The notes: generated by a model from the letters alone, not told the origin. A stretch of DNA of 27,248 bases from Microcystis aeruginosa W13-11 (GCA_009995705.1 JAADBR010000101.1:1-27248); one strand, 5' to 3'. Positions 15,883-25,218 are shown, numbered from the stretch's first letter. A program made the numbers and translations.

Positions 15883-16134
15883 AATACCTGAACTTTCCCC
15901 CATACATATCTACTACAAGAGCCAAAACCCCTTATCCAGCAATGGATAGACCCGTTAACTTTTCTTGCTGTACCCGTGGAATGGTGGTCATGTATATAGA
16001 ATTTTAACAATATTGAGCGCACCTTAGATTAATTATGGTTAATTGCCAATTCATTGCCAACACAACAGTTAAGGCCATCATAATTCATTGCTATATGTAA
16101 CAATATAGGAGGGGTTTATCTCAGGAGTTCCACA

Positions 16135-16353
16135 GTGATTAAAGAGCTAGACCGTATTACTGTTAATCCACAGATATGTCTTGGACAGCCAACGATTCGA
16201 GGAATGCGTATCACTGTAGGATTTGTTCTGAAACTGTTGGCTAGTCAGTTATCTATTCAGGAAGTCTTAGAGGCTTATCCGGAGTTAGAGGAGGAAGATA
16301 TTCGTCAGGCTCTTAATTATGCAGCTTATATCGTTAGCTTTACTTCAGTATGA
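16135..16353 (+). CDS. DUF433 antitoxin-like protein
   Basis: 72 residues from GTG 16135, with AGGAG seven bases upstream, which fixes the start. The pattern RITVNPQICLGQPTIRGMRI, then VLKLLASQLSIQEVLEAYPE and IRQALNYAAYI is the DUF433 winged-helix-like fold. DUF433 genes are nearly always followed by a DUF5615 PIN-like gene, as here, with ATGA overlap. The protein is the presumed antitoxin and autoregulator. Confidence 0.9.
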   Translation: MIKELDRITVNPQICLGQPTIRGMRITVGFVLKLLASQLSIQEVLEAYPELEEEDIRQALNYAAYIVSFTSV

Positions 16354-16724
16354 GTAGTCTGGGTTTACTGGCTGACGTTCATATCTCTCCTTTGACAGTT
16401 GCGGCTTTAAGGTCACAAGGCTACGACATAGTACGCAGTACAGACTTGTTACCCGCCACTGCTGCCGATGGGGAGATATTGGAACTTGCCAGAGTAGAAG
16501 GCAAAATTATTTTAACACAAGACTTAGATTTTTCTATGCTGGTAGCTCTCAATAATTGTGGAATGCCTAGCTTGATTACATTAAGGTTATCTTCTGCCAG
16601 GCCTGATGTGGTTGCTCAAAGACTTCTAGATGTTTTACTGACTGTGGAAACGGAACTGACAGAAGGTGCGGCAATTACTATTAGCGATGACTCTGTGCGT
16701 GTTCGTAAACTTCCAATTCGTTGA
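16350..16724 (+). CDS. DUF5615 PIN-like protein, probable toxin
   Basis: 124 residues. LLADVHISPLTVAALRSQGY holds the first acidic residue of the PIN-like (Mut7-C related) fold; DGEILELARVEGKIILTQDL and DFSMLV hold the other acidic positions; LITLRLSSARPDVVAQRLLD is the C-terminal part. The start overlaps the DUF433 stop. RNase activity is inferred from the family. The canonical first motif is often DEN/DEH; here it is DVH, which may affect activity. Confidence 0.88.
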   Translation: MSSLGLLADVHISPLTVAALRSQGYDIVRSTDLLPATAADGEILELARVEGKIILTQDLDFSMLVALNNCGMPSLITLRLSSARPDVVAQRLLDVLLTVETELTEGAAITISDDSVRVRKLPIR

Positions 16725-16813
16725 ACTGATGTCTAACACTGGATTAGTGCGATCGCTTTTAGCCTCGTGGAAACCCAACAACTTCGACGATTACTCTTTA
16801 CCAATTCTACAAT

Positions 16814-19513
16814 CTAAGAGTCAGGAGACCAGGGACCGATGACGGTTTCTCCTCGCTTCTCTTTTTCTGCTAATTCCAAGTTTAAGGTTAATAGTTTTTC
16901 TAAAATATCTTCGTCAGCTTGGAAGTGATAGGCCTCCATTACTAGCTTATCTAATTTCTGATGGAGTTGATAAAGTTGGCTACTGGGTTCGTTAAAGAAT
17001 TGGTTATATAGTTTGGTGATTCCCCATTGTTTTTTCTCCATCTGTTGGCTGCGGTATTCGTGTAATTCCCCTGCGGTTTGACGGATTTTTTCGACAAGTT
17101 CCTGTGAAGGTTTCTGAGGAAAGGGGAAGGTTTCAAAACAGGTGTTATGGGTGTAAGCAATATCAGCTTTTAGTGTAGATTTTTGGGTGTGCATCCAAGT
17201 TCTGTGAATATTAGATAAGAGAATACCTAAGATATAATAATCATCGGAAGCAACTACTTTAGTTTTATTACCTGGTAGCCAATCACAAGTACAAGGAACA
17301 AAAATTGCCCATTTAGAAACTTCTGGAATAGCAAAATAAAACGATTTTAAAAAAATATATTCTCTCATTATTGAAGCATTTGATCCCATCTTCCACCAAT
17401 TCTCTCTTCTGACTTTCATCCGATTTATCTCTCTTTCTGGCTTAACATTTACTTTAATATGCTCAAAAGGTAGTTTATATTCACTAGCATCCTCTAAACT
17501 CATATCATTAAAATCAATAATCCAGCGTTCTGGCTTACCGTGAGGATTTTTGGCTAGATTTGCCCCCATTGAAAACAACTTGAGGACATCTGTATTTTTA
17601 GAATCTTGTTTAATCCATTCATTGACTTGTTCTTCTGTAACAATAAAACCTTTACCAACAGGAATCACTCCTTGAAAACATTGATTAAGATTAGCTTTTA
17701 ATCGCGGAGATTTAGAAACATCTACACTCGCTTTTAAAGAAGAATTAATCTGAGAAACTGGATGATTATCTAAATAATAACTTACCGGTTCAATTTTACT
17801 CCAATTGACAATACTAACATGAACATTAGCTTCACCAGACCAAGGCTGAGTAGAAATCGCTTCATGAATGTGTCCACCATTGTGAGTAATATAATCCAAC
17901 GCAGCTACACGACTTTTTCCTTGACTAATAGAATTAGTTCCGACTAAACCTGCCCTTCCTTTCTCATCTAATTGATTATGTGCTAGACGAAACCAATAGG
18001 AACAAAAATCAACCGAGTCTTTAACCTCAGAAAACCTTGTAAACACTTTATTAACATAATCATCACTGAGATTTAATCTCATGTGTTTACCTCCCAAAAA
18101 TGGAGGATTACCGATAATTGCGTCTGCTTTTTGCCAATCGGTAAACAACGCATCAGCCCAAATAATATTACTATCCAAAGTATCCAAAGGTAAAGAAGCT
18201 TCCGTCAAATTAAACTTATCAATCGCTACCTTCCGGGCAATCATTAAAGTCACCCGCGCTAATTCTACAGCAAAAGGATTAATATCCATACCATAAAACT
18301 GTTTAGGCGTAACAAAACTAATCTGTAACTGCTCACTAGCAGAACGACGACGTTCAGCAATCTTTTCAATTAATAACTGTTCAATGCGCTTTAATTCTTG
18401 ATAGGCGACATAGAGAAAATTACCCGAACCGCAAGCCGGATCTAATACCTTATACTGTTGTAATTCTAACTGAAGTGTATTTAACTCGCCAATCGTCCCA
18501 GCTTGCTCAATTCTTTCCTCCCAGTAACGGGTAATAGTTGGGCGAACAATTTTCATAATATCCGCTTCTGAAGTAAAGTGCATTCCGTAGGTGTGGCGTT
18601 CTTCAGCATTAGCTGTCCCCTCAAAAATATTACCAAAAATTGCCGGACGGATCTTACTCCAATCCTGACGCGCCGCCACATCCAGAAACTCTAATTCCTT
18701 ATTAGTTAATTGAATTGGATGGATTATACTAAACAGTCCCCCATTAAAATAATCCACTCCCTGATACTTACCAACGGGGGTAATTCCTGGTTGGTTCATC
18801 TGTTGAAACAATCCCCCCAAGACATTATAGGAATTGCCACCATTTAGACATTCTTGTACACAAGAAATAAATAAATCTCTCGGTAACAATCCTCGATCCT
18901 CAGCAAACATTGCCAAGACACACTGTAAAATAAATCGCTGCGCCGTCAATTCATCAAAACCGCTTTTATAACTGCGTTTTTTTAACAGTTGAAACAACTC
19001 ACCCATCCGCCGCGCCGCCGTTTCTGTAATCTCGACTTGATTATTCTGAAAGATAGGGGTGCGATTCCCTACTTCCATAAAATTGAAGGCACTCACCCGA
19101 TTTTTCAAATCGTTGAGATTGACTCGATCTACTGGTTCATCTATTTGAAGATCAAAATCAAAAATCCAGAACTGATCAAAATTACATAATAAGACATAGC
19201 GAGGGCGATTAGGAACCAATCGACTCCAGTATTCAAAAGCTTGGGGATAGTGTTTACTTAAATCTTCTCCTCGCTTTTTCATTTCAATTAAAACACGAGG
19301 TTTCCAAACTAAATCAGCAAATCCCGTTTTACCTTTCTTGCTACCTTTAGTAATCGCCTCCTCATAGGTTGCACCCGCTTCTAACGCACCTTTATGACCA
19401 AAAGCTCGAAAGAAACGGTCTAGGAAAATCTGAGCTTCTTTCCTTTCTTTGCCAGTAATATGCTGTTGACAAAAATCAATAAATTCCTGTAAGCTTTCAA
19501 GAGTAGTAGTCAT
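16814..19513 (-). CDS. MmeI-like (type IIL) restriction-modification enzyme
   Basis: 899 residues. The N-terminus carries a PD-(D/E)xK nuclease signature: D67, nine residues, then E77-M-K79, the same D-X9-ExK spacing described for MmeI. A helical linker follows, then an adenine N6-methyltransferase: motif I VLDPACGSGNFLYVAY (D358) and motif IV GNPPF (N469). The last 300 residues, with NWWKMGSNASIMREY, are the target-recognition part, and a helical C-terminus closes the protein. Length matches MmeI (about 920). One polypeptide would both methylate one strand and cut about 20 bases away; specificity cannot be read from sequence. No partner methyltransferase is adjacent, as usual for this class. 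Start ATG 19511-19513. Confidence 0.88.
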   Translation of the reverse strand: MTTTLESLQEFIDFCQQHITGKERKEAQIFLDRFFRAFGHKGALEAGATYEEAITKGSKKGKTGFADLVWKPRVLIEMKKRGEDLSKHYPQAFEYWSRLVPNRPRYVLLCNFDQFWIFDFDLQIDEPVDRVNLNDLKNRVSAFNFMEVGNRTPIFQNNQVEITETAARRMGELFQLLKKRSYKSGFDELTAQRFILQCVLAMFAEDRGLLPRDLFISCVQECLNGGNSYNVLGGLFQQMNQPGITPVGKYQGVDYFNGGLFSIIHPIQLTNKELEFLDVAARQDWSKIRPAIFGNIFEGTANAEERHTYGMHFTSEADIMKIVRPTITRYWEERIEQAGTIGELNTLQLELQQYKVLDPACGSGNFLYVAYQELKRIEQLLIEKIAERRRSASEQLQISFVTPKQFYGMDINPFAVELARVTLMIARKVAIDKFNLTEASLPLDTLDSNIIWADALFTDWQKADAIIGNPPFLGGKHMRLNLSDDYVNKVFTRFSEVKDSVDFCSYWFRLAHNQLDEKGRAGLVGTNSISQGKSRVAALDYITHNGGHIHEAISTQPWSGEANVHVSIVNWSKIEPVSYYLDNHPVSQINSSLKASVDVSKSPRLKANLNQCFQGVIPVGKGFIVTEEQVNEWIKQDSKNTDVLKLFSMGANLAKNPHGKPERWIIDFNDMSLEDASEYKLPFEHIKVNVKPEREINRMKVRRENWWKMGSNASIMREYIFLKSFYFAIPEVSKWAIFVPCTCDWLPGNKTKVVASDDYYILGILLSNIHRTWMHTQKSTLKADIAYTHNTCFETFPFPQKPSQELVEKIRQTAGELHEYRSQQMEKKQWGITKLYNQFFNEPSSQLYQLHQKLDKLVMEAYHFQADEDILEKLLTLNLELAEKEKRGETVIGPWSPDS

Positions 19514-19620
19514 CTATAGCCTTTCTATTGGAGTAGGGTGGGCGTTGTGGCGGCATCACCATTTTACATGATAAAATAAAGGAACCAAGTTGAAATCTAA
19601 GTCAAGCCTATGCCAATTCG

Positions 19621-19736
19621 AGGCGTTGCTGAATCAAGGTATGAATGGCAATTGTGCATCGTATCCAAAAGTTAGTTTGGGTCTAGGTTTTAAAAATCCC
19701 ACAAGAGAAGATTCATATCTCAAATCAGCAACGCCT
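19621..19736. mobile_element. MITE-like element overlapping the 3' end of the CRY-DASH gene
   Basis: 116 bases bounded by imperfect 26-base inverted repeats: left AGGCGTTGCTGAATCAAGGT (19621 onward), right, reversed, AGGCGTTGCTGATTTGAGAT (from 19736 down). No coding capacity. A target duplication is not visible. Confidence 0.75.
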
Positions 19737-21177
19737 TGGCGAGATAAATTTTTTCGTTGTGTTTGATTGATTGAAAAAAATCGACAATAGGACGAGGATA
19801 ATTAACCCCTAAAATCACCCCATAACGCTTTTGTTCCTCCAGAGATAATTTATAAGGTTCGTGAATTTTATCGCCTTTTATTAGGGCTAATTCGGGCAAC
19901 CAGTGACGTAAATAATCACCTTTGGGATCATAATCTTTCGACTGTTTCGGGATATTAAAATAACGAAATCCTCGCGCGTCATTGCCGACACCCGCAGTGT
20001 AATTCCAATTACCCCAATTACTACAGACATCGTAATCAACTAATAATGACTCAAACCATTCCGCTCCCATACGCCAATCAATACCGAGATTTTTGGTCAG
20101 AAAACTAGCGACATTTTGCCGGCCACGATTTGACATAAATCCTGTGGCAGCCAACTCTCTCATATTAGCATCCACAAGGGGATAACCGGTTTTTCCCTCA
20201 CACCAAAGATTAAATCTTTGCCAATCTTCTAGCCAAGGTAAATTAAATTCTTGCAAACCAGATTTATAGAAGATTTTATTCCCGTGTTTGCTGCAAATAA
20301 ATCGAAAAAAATCTCTCCACAATAATTCAAAAATCAGCCAATAGGTAGAGTCATTTTTTACTCTTATTTGCTCATATTTTTGTACTTCCTCATAGATATA
20401 ACGGGGGGAAAGACAGCCAAAACTTAACCAAGCTGAGAATTTTGAGGAATAATTAGTCCCTAACATTTCATTGCGGGTTTCCTTATAGGTTTTTAAGGAA
20501 TCACTATCCCAAATATATTCTTTAACCCGTGATTTTCCTGCCATTTCACCCCCTTGAAATGACAAAACATCTCCCCGGTCTAGAATTAGTTCTGTTAAGC
20601 CTAAATCCTTTAAACTAGGAAGATTTCCCCAATCTATTTTAGGTAATTTTGTCAACTTTTTCGGACTGGGATAAGTTGTTCTTATTTCCCAATGACGTTC
20701 TACTTGTTTACGAAAATTAGTAAATAATTCCGGCAGTTGATTAAGGGTAAAAGGTAAATCATCAGGATGATATAAAGTGGCTGTCCAAAAAGTTTTTATC
20801 TGCACAGGAACCCTAGATAAAGCCTTATTTACAGCCTTTTCTACCGCTAATTCCTCTGCTGTTACCTCTTGATGATAATAAACCCTGACTATCTGCAATT
20901 CTTGAACTAATTGCGGGATAATTTCTTCTGGTTTTCCCCGTCGGATAATTAAATTACTGCCTAAACCTTCCAGAGATTGTCGTAAATTTGCTACGCTTTC
21001 TAATAAAAATTTAGCCCGGAACTTGCCAGTTTTCGGAAACCCGTAGCAAGTAAAACCAAAGTGACGCTCATCAAAACAATAGAAAGGAATTATCTCTAAT
21101 TGTTCTTGAATAGCCCGATAAATTGCCTCGTGATCGTGAACTCGCAGATCATTGCGATACCAGATTAAAACCCGCAT
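19720..21177 (-). CDS. CRY-DASH cryptochrome/photolyase
   Basis: 485 residues. The N-terminal photolyase domain begins VLIWYRNDLRVHDHEAIYRA and binds an antenna cofactor; the FAD domain (about 200-450) contains FSAWLSFGCLSPRYIYEEV, WRDFFRFICSKHG, the CRY/photolyase signature GYPLVDANMRELAATGFMSN, RGRQNVASFL and DYDVCSNWGNWNYTAGVGND. The RNEMLG and YPLVDANMREL context is characteristic of DASH-type proteins, which repair cyclobutane dimers in single-stranded DNA. The last five codons (KALLI) and the stop come from the right inverted repeat of a MITE-like element, so the native C-terminal tail has been replaced. Confidence 0.9.
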   Translation of the reverse strand: MRVLIWYRNDLRVHDHEAIYRAIQEQLEIIPFYCFDERHFGFTCYGFPKTGKFRAKFLLESVANLRQSLEGLGSNLIIRRGKPEEIIPQLVQELQIVRVYYHQEVTAEELAVEKAVNKALSRVPVQIKTFWTATLYHPDDLPFTLNQLPELFTNFRKQVERHWEIRTTYPSPKKLTKLPKIDWGNLPSLKDLGLTELILDRGDVLSFQGGEMAGKSRVKEYIWDSDSLKTYKETRNEMLGTNYSSKFSAWLSFGCLSPRYIYEEVQKYEQIRVKNDSTYWLIFELLWRDFFRFICSKHGNKIFYKSGLQEFNLPWLEDWQRFNLWCEGKTGYPLVDANMRELAATGFMSNRGRQNVASFLTKNLGIDWRMGAEWFESLLVDYDVCSNWGNWNYTAGVGNDARGFRYFNIPKQSKDYDPKGDYLRHWLPELALIKGDKIHEPYKLSLEEQKRYGVILGVNYPRPIVDFFQSIKHNEKIYLAKALLI

Positions 21178-21209
21178 TTAACATCAATTAAAAGTTGATA
21201 ACCGATCAA

Positions 21210-21290
21210 TAAGTAGTTAGGTGTTAAAAACCATCAGACACCCCCCTTATTAAGGGGGGATTAAGGGGGGATCTATCTTTAATTTAATTA
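21210..21290. repeat. About 90-base repeat with C6/G6 palindrome, copy 2
   Basis: TAAGTAGTTAGGTGTTAAAA, then CCCCCCTTATTAAGGGGGG, AAGGGGGGATC and TTTAATTTAATTA. Its edge coincides with the stop codon of the tyrosine autokinase gene (21288-21290). Copy 1 is at 14218-14310, similarly placed beside the cca stop. Confidence 0.8.
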
Positions 21291-23600
21291 TCTTTTCCCG
21301 TAGTAATAGCCATAGTAACGATAATTGTGGTTTTTCCGACCAACATTATTAGCCACTAAACCTAACACGGAAATCTGGGATGATCTCATATCTTCGAGCA
21401 GATTTTTCAGGGCAAAGCGATCGGTTTTGCCCAGTTTGGCGACGACAATCAGGCCGGTGGCCATGGCGGCAAGAATTTTGGCATCGGCAAAAGCGGCGAT
21501 CGGTGGTACATCATAGATAATTAGATCGAAGGCTTGCTCTTGCTGTAAATGCGAGATCATCTCCTGCATTCTCTGGGAAGAAAGCAAGCGGGTTGGATCT
21601 GGGGGAATTTCACCGGCGGTAAGAATCGATAAATTCTCGTAACGGGGTAGGGATTGAATTGCCTCATTCCAATCGAGACCCTCGGCGAGGACATTAGTAA
21701 GGCCGTGGTCGTTATCGAGATTAAGTCGATGGTGAACCTGGGGTCGTCGCAGGTCAGAATCCACCAGTAAGACTCTTTGTCCCATACCAGCGGCAGCCTC
21801 AGCGATATTTATTGATACGGTGGTTTTACCATCTCCCGGTGATACAGAACTAACCACGAGGATCTTGCGGGGGGAATCGGCATCGAGGAGGCGAATATTG
21901 GTGTTGAGAGTGCGGAAAGCTTCCGAGAAGGGGGAAAAATTATAGTAGGAGGGGTTTTCGTCGGCCGATTTCTCAGTAGTATTAGAGATGGTAATTTTGC
22001 GATCGCCGACTGTTAACTGGGGTAGGGCAGCGGTGATCACTTTTTCGATCGTGCCAAGGTCTTTTTGCCAGGGAATTGCGCCCAAAAGGGGTAGTTTGGT
22101 ATCTTCTTTTAGTTCATCTGCACTGTGGTGAACGGGGTCTAATCTTTCAGCTAAAAAGGCCGCCCCCAGTCCTAATAAAAGGCCACCGATAACCCCTAAA
22201 GTCAGATTTCGCACAGGTTTAGGAGAAACGAATTTTTCCCCTACTTCTGGTGGGGAAATTAGTTGCCAAGGCACCACTTGTTGTGCCACCTTGAGTTGAA
22301 GTTTTTGTTGTTCCTCCAGAAAACGGTCGAGACTGGTGGTGGCGATTTCCAACTCTCGCTGCAAATCCGTATAGCGACGGGCTAAAACCGCCAGATTTTT
22401 GACCGAGTCTTTCTGTTGTTCGAGGGCCTGGGCAAGGGATTTTACCTTAATTTCTAGGGTTTGGCGACTGTTAGCGGCTTCCACCAATTGTTGGGTTAAT
22501 TGTACCCGCAAATCGCTCTGTGACACCAAAGCCGGGGAGTCACCCACTGTCTGGGGCAGTTTTTCCCCTAGGGTTCTCTGGGCCTCTTTTTGCAGTAAGG
22601 GCAGTAAATTAGCGCGTTTTTCCTCTAGGGTGGCGATTATCGGGCTATCCTTGGCAAAAACTGCCGATTGTTTAGCCAATTCCACTTCCACTCCCTGCAG
22701 CTGCTGGAGCAGATCTTGATAACCGGGAGATTCACTGAGATAAGTAGCGATAATTGCTTGATTAGGGTCTAATCCCACCTGTTGCTGTAAAGCCTGATAG
22801 CGAGAGTTAATTTCGTTAAGGGCGACTTGGGCTGTCCGATAATCTTGTTCAGTGGTGGTTAACTGTTGTGATAAACGAGTTGCCTCTTTATCGGGATCGA
22901 GGAAATTGTATTGCTGCCGGAATTGCTGCATTTGTTTTTGTAGAGTATTAACTCGTTCCCGCAGCACGGGCAATTGAGCGTTAACAAAATCTAAGCCTTG
23001 ATTAATTTCGGTCTTCCGTTCCCGAGAACTATAGTTGAGGTAATGACGGGCTAAATTATCTAAAACCAGCTTAATTTTTTCCGGTTCCGCATCTTGATAG
23101 GAAATTTCTAAAACTTTCGTCTCTTTTTGTCGACTAATTGTGAGATCAGATTTGCCAGTTTTACTAATTAAATCACTGTAGGTAAAATCGGGATACTTAG
23201 GAGTTATTTTACTAAGGATGGGGTTAAGAAGTTGAGGACTGGTTAAAACAGCGATTTGGGTATCATAATCGATGTCTTCACCACCCAACTGAGGCAGGAT
23301 ATCTTGGGATGCCAGTATGGAACGACTTTTATTTTCCTCGATGGGTTGACCGATGAGCAACAGGAATTTACCCTGATAGATAGGGGTTTTTAAGAAAGTA
23401 TAAGCAGTGATCGCACTCGTCAACCCTAGGGTGATGCCAGCGATTAACCACCAGCGATGCTTGATGACGGAAAGGAATTGACGCAGGTTGAGTTCCTCTT
23501 CTTCCTGCATGACGGGGGGGATAAAAGCTGGTTGGTCAAAAACTGGCAGATTTGCTTGACTTTGGGTTTTTAAAGCCCCGTTTTGTTGGTTGTTCATCAT
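21288..23600 (-). CDS. Wzc/CpsD-type polysaccharide biosynthesis tyrosine autokinase
   Basis: 770 residues from ATG 23598-23600. Order: cytoplasmic N-terminus; Wzz chain-length domain starting ELNLRQFLSVIKHRWWLIAG with a membrane helix; a long periplasmic coiled-coil region (about 190-440, Gln/Leu-rich); a second membrane helix before LAERLDPVHHSADELKE; then a BY-kinase with Walker A SPGDGKTTVS (K592), Walker A' VLLVDSDLRRP and Walker B DLIIYDVPP. It ends in a tyrosine cluster YRYYGYYYGKR, the autophosphorylation tail. It regulates polymerisation and export of surface polysaccharide. An upstream GTG (23664-23666) would add 22 residues; the ATG pair is preferred because the extension is unlike the family. 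No other polysaccharide genes are adjacent. Confidence 0.9.
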   Translation of the reverse strand: MMNNQQNGALKTQSQANLPVFDQPAFIPPVMQEEEELNLRQFLSVIKHRWWLIAGITLGLTSAITAYTFLKTPIYQGKFLLLIGQPIEENKSRSILASQDILPQLGGEDIDYDTQIAVLTSPQLLNPILSKITPKYPDFTYSDLISKTGKSDLTISRQKETKVLEISYQDAEPEKIKLVLDNLARHYLNYSSRERKTEINQGLDFVNAQLPVLRERVNTLQKQMQQFRQQYNFLDPDKEATRLSQQLTTTEQDYRTAQVALNEINSRYQALQQQVGLDPNQAIIATYLSESPGYQDLLQQLQGVEVELAKQSAVFAKDSPIIATLEEKRANLLPLLQKEAQRTLGEKLPQTVGDSPALVSQSDLRVQLTQQLVEAANSRQTLEIKVKSLAQALEQQKDSVKNLAVLARRYTDLQRELEIATTSLDRFLEEQQKLQLKVAQQVVPWQLISPPEVGEKFVSPKPVRNLTLGVIGGLLLGLGAAFLAERLDPVHHSADELKEDTKLPLLGAIPWQKDLGTIEKVITAALPQLTVGDRKITISNTTEKSADENPSYYNFSPFSEAFRTLNTNIRLLDADSPRKILVVSSVSPGDGKTTVSINIAEAAAGMGQRVLLVDSDLRRPQVHHRLNLDNDHGLTNVLAEGLDWNEAIQSLPRYENLSILTAGEIPPDPTRLLSSQRMQEMISHLQQEQAFDLIIYDVPPIAAFADAKILAAMATGLIVVAKLGKTDRFALKNLLEDMRSSQISVLGLVANNVGRKNHNYRYYGYYYGKR

Positions 23601-23813
23601 TATCAAATAGTCAAGGGATAACTCTATTAAAAGATTTTGCGGTAGCAATCTGGCTCGATCAGTCACCGCTTAATCATAACACCATGCCACAATGATAACT
23701 CTAGTTTTTCCAGAACTGCCAATTTTTGTCCCGCCTCTTCTTGTGGTTAAGCTTGCTGATAATCCTACTCACCGTTCAGAAAATCGATTATTAAAGAGGG
23801 AGAAAAGCCAGCC

Positions 23814-24092
23814 ATGACAGGAAGCTCGGCTGGACACCCCAGATGGACAAATGAGATGCTAGACGAATTGGCAGACTCAGTTTCAGAGATCAGAGATTCG
23901 GTAGAAGTGTTACAATTGACGGCACAAGCTCTGCTAGAAATCGCCACACAGCAAGAACGAGAAAATGAAGCCAGGAGAGCAGAAATTGCCGAAATCAGGC
24001 ACAGATAGGAAGAGTCGGACTAACGCTTTCAGGTTTTACTCTCAGAAGTCCGCCATCTGATTGGGCAAATTAAGCCAGAAAATCAATCGTAA
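23814..24092 (+). pseudogene. Coiled-coil array gene, copy 1 (two in-frame stops)
   Basis: The frame from ATG 23814 begins MTGSSAGHPRWTNEMLDELA, has two heptads (DSVSEIR, DSVEVLQ), then LTAQALLEIATQQ and the ENEARRAEIAEIRHR module. TAG at 24006-24008 and TAA at 24021-24023 then interrupt a frame that otherwise continues through RFQVLLSEVRHLIGQIKPEN to a TAA at 24090-24092. The 93-codon total is the same as intact copy 2. The two stops correspond to CAG and AAG codons in copy 2. A 64-residue product may still be made. Confidence 0.8.
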
Positions 24093-24120
24093 GCTTGAGG
24101 AAAATGGCGGCGATCGCGTC

Positions 24121-24176
24121 TATAATTATCTATAATTTAAGCAGTTATTGAAACTGAGAAGGGAGAAAAACAAGCC
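24121..24176 (+). promoter_or_regulatory. Conserved leader with TATAAT boxes (array copy 2)
   Basis: TATAATTATCTATAATTTAA provides two TATAAT boxes (24121-24126, 24131-24136); AAGGGAG lies 11-12 bases before the ATG at 24177. The leader, from the GGCGGCGAT/CGCG segment to AGCCATGAC, is repeated before copies 3, 4, 5 and the remnant at 25779, with most bases conserved. A clear -35 was not found. Confidence 0.5.
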
Positions 24177-24455
24177 ATGACAAAACGGGATGGGGAACGG
24201 AACAGATGGACAGATGAGATGCTAGATGAATTGGCAGACTCGGTTTCGGAATTGCGAGAATCGGTATCGGAAGTCAAAGACTCGGTAGATGGGGTAAGAA
24301 TAACTGCACAAGCACTGTTACAAATAGCCGCTCAACAACAGCGTGATATGGATCAAATGAGGCAAAGACAGGAAGAGTCAGACAAGCGTTTTGAGGTTTT
24401 GCTCTCAGAAGTCCGCTATTTGATTCGGCAAATTAAACCAGAAAATCAATCATAA
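24177..24455 (+). CDS. Coiled-coil array gene, copy 2 (short, intact)
   Basis: 92 residues. Conserved N-terminus MTKRDGERNRWTDEMLDELA, three heptads (DSVSELR, ESVSEVK, DSVDGVR), a middle ITAQALLQIAAQQQ, then the C-terminal form RDMDQMRQRQEESDKRFEV and LLSEVRYLIRQIKPENQS. In the heptads Val and Leu/Val occupy positions three and six, giving an ideal a/d pattern, so a parallel coiled coil is likely. No membrane segment or signal peptide. I recognise no named family. This is the simplest complete member and probably closest to the ancestral gene. Confidence 0.75.
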   Translation: MTKRDGERNRWTDEMLDELADSVSELRESVSEVKDSVDGVRITAQALLQIAAQQQRDMDQMRQRQEESDKRFEVLLSEVRYLIRQIKPENQS

Positions 24456-24538
24456 GCTTGGGGAAAATGGCGGCTGCGTCTCGATAATATAACCTAACCT
24501 TTTGTACAACTAATTTACAAAATAACTGATAGACTATT

Positions 24539-25173
24539 ATGGAACAAAAATTATTGTTGGCTAAATTGTTAAAAGGTCTCTCGAGTATAGCGGTGTGCAG
24601 TCGTATGAGGTACAGTGTCACGAGCCATAAACCATGCCAGGCAAAGCTTAGTTTGTATCTCACTCAAGCGCTTACCGCTATAGGATGTTTCGGCTATCGA
24701 AGAGAATCGAATATTTTGGATGTGAATCAAGTATGTTCAAATATATAGATTGTTTTGAGACCATAGATGTATTGCTGAAATTCATTCAACCAAAGTATCT
24801 CTGCGATATAGGGGAAAATGCTGGTAACTGGACTTATGTTTTAAGTCAAATGAGTCCCACTTTGGAACACGTGGTTTTTTTTGAACCCCAATCTCAGTAT
24901 CAAGAAAAATTGCAATTTTTATCTTTACCCGGAGTTAGCAAAGTTATTTACCATTGTGGATTAGGTGAAAGGGAAGATAAGTTATTAATTAAAGGAGGAG
25001 CTTCTTCAGCATCTTTTCTTGATTCTGAACAACAAAATAAATATTTTCCTAATAGTATTTCGCAAAGCCAGCAGGATATAGAGGAGCCAGAAATTAGAAT
25101 TTTAGATGCAATATATGCCAGTGATAATCTACCAATCCCTGATGTAATTAAACTAAGGGATGAAATAATTTGA
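24539..25173 (+). pseudogene. FkbM-type methyltransferase gene split by a MITE and truncated
   Basis: ATG 24539 opens MEQKLLLAKLLKGLSS to the insertion point at 24587. Removing 24588-24682 (element plus one TA) joins the frame exactly to ATG TTT CGG at 24685, restoring MEQKLLLAKLLKGLSS-R-MFRLSKRIEYFGCE. The rest holds the SAM-binding YLCDIGENAGNWTYVLSQ, the acidic VVFFEPQSQYQEKL, and DNLPIPDVIKL. In FkbM enzymes this is followed by DVQG and about 60 more residues; here it ends RDEII-stop at 25173, so the 3' end is lost too. An internal start at 24733 (MFKYIDCFE) could still give a partial protein. Confidence 0.8.
24588..24680. mobile_element. 93-base TA-flanked MITE inside the methyltransferase gene
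   Basis: Ends TAGCGGT and ACCGCTA are flanked by TA on both sides (24586-24587 and 24681-24682), the signature of IS630/Tc1-mariner-type insertion. The inverted repeats extend imperfectly over about 27 bases. There is no coding capacity. Its removal with one TA restores the open reading frame, direct evidence that it inserted. Confidence 0.85.
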
Positions 25174-25218
25174 TTCTACAGTACACAATTATTAAATTCG
25201 TTGGGAGCAGAAACTAAA

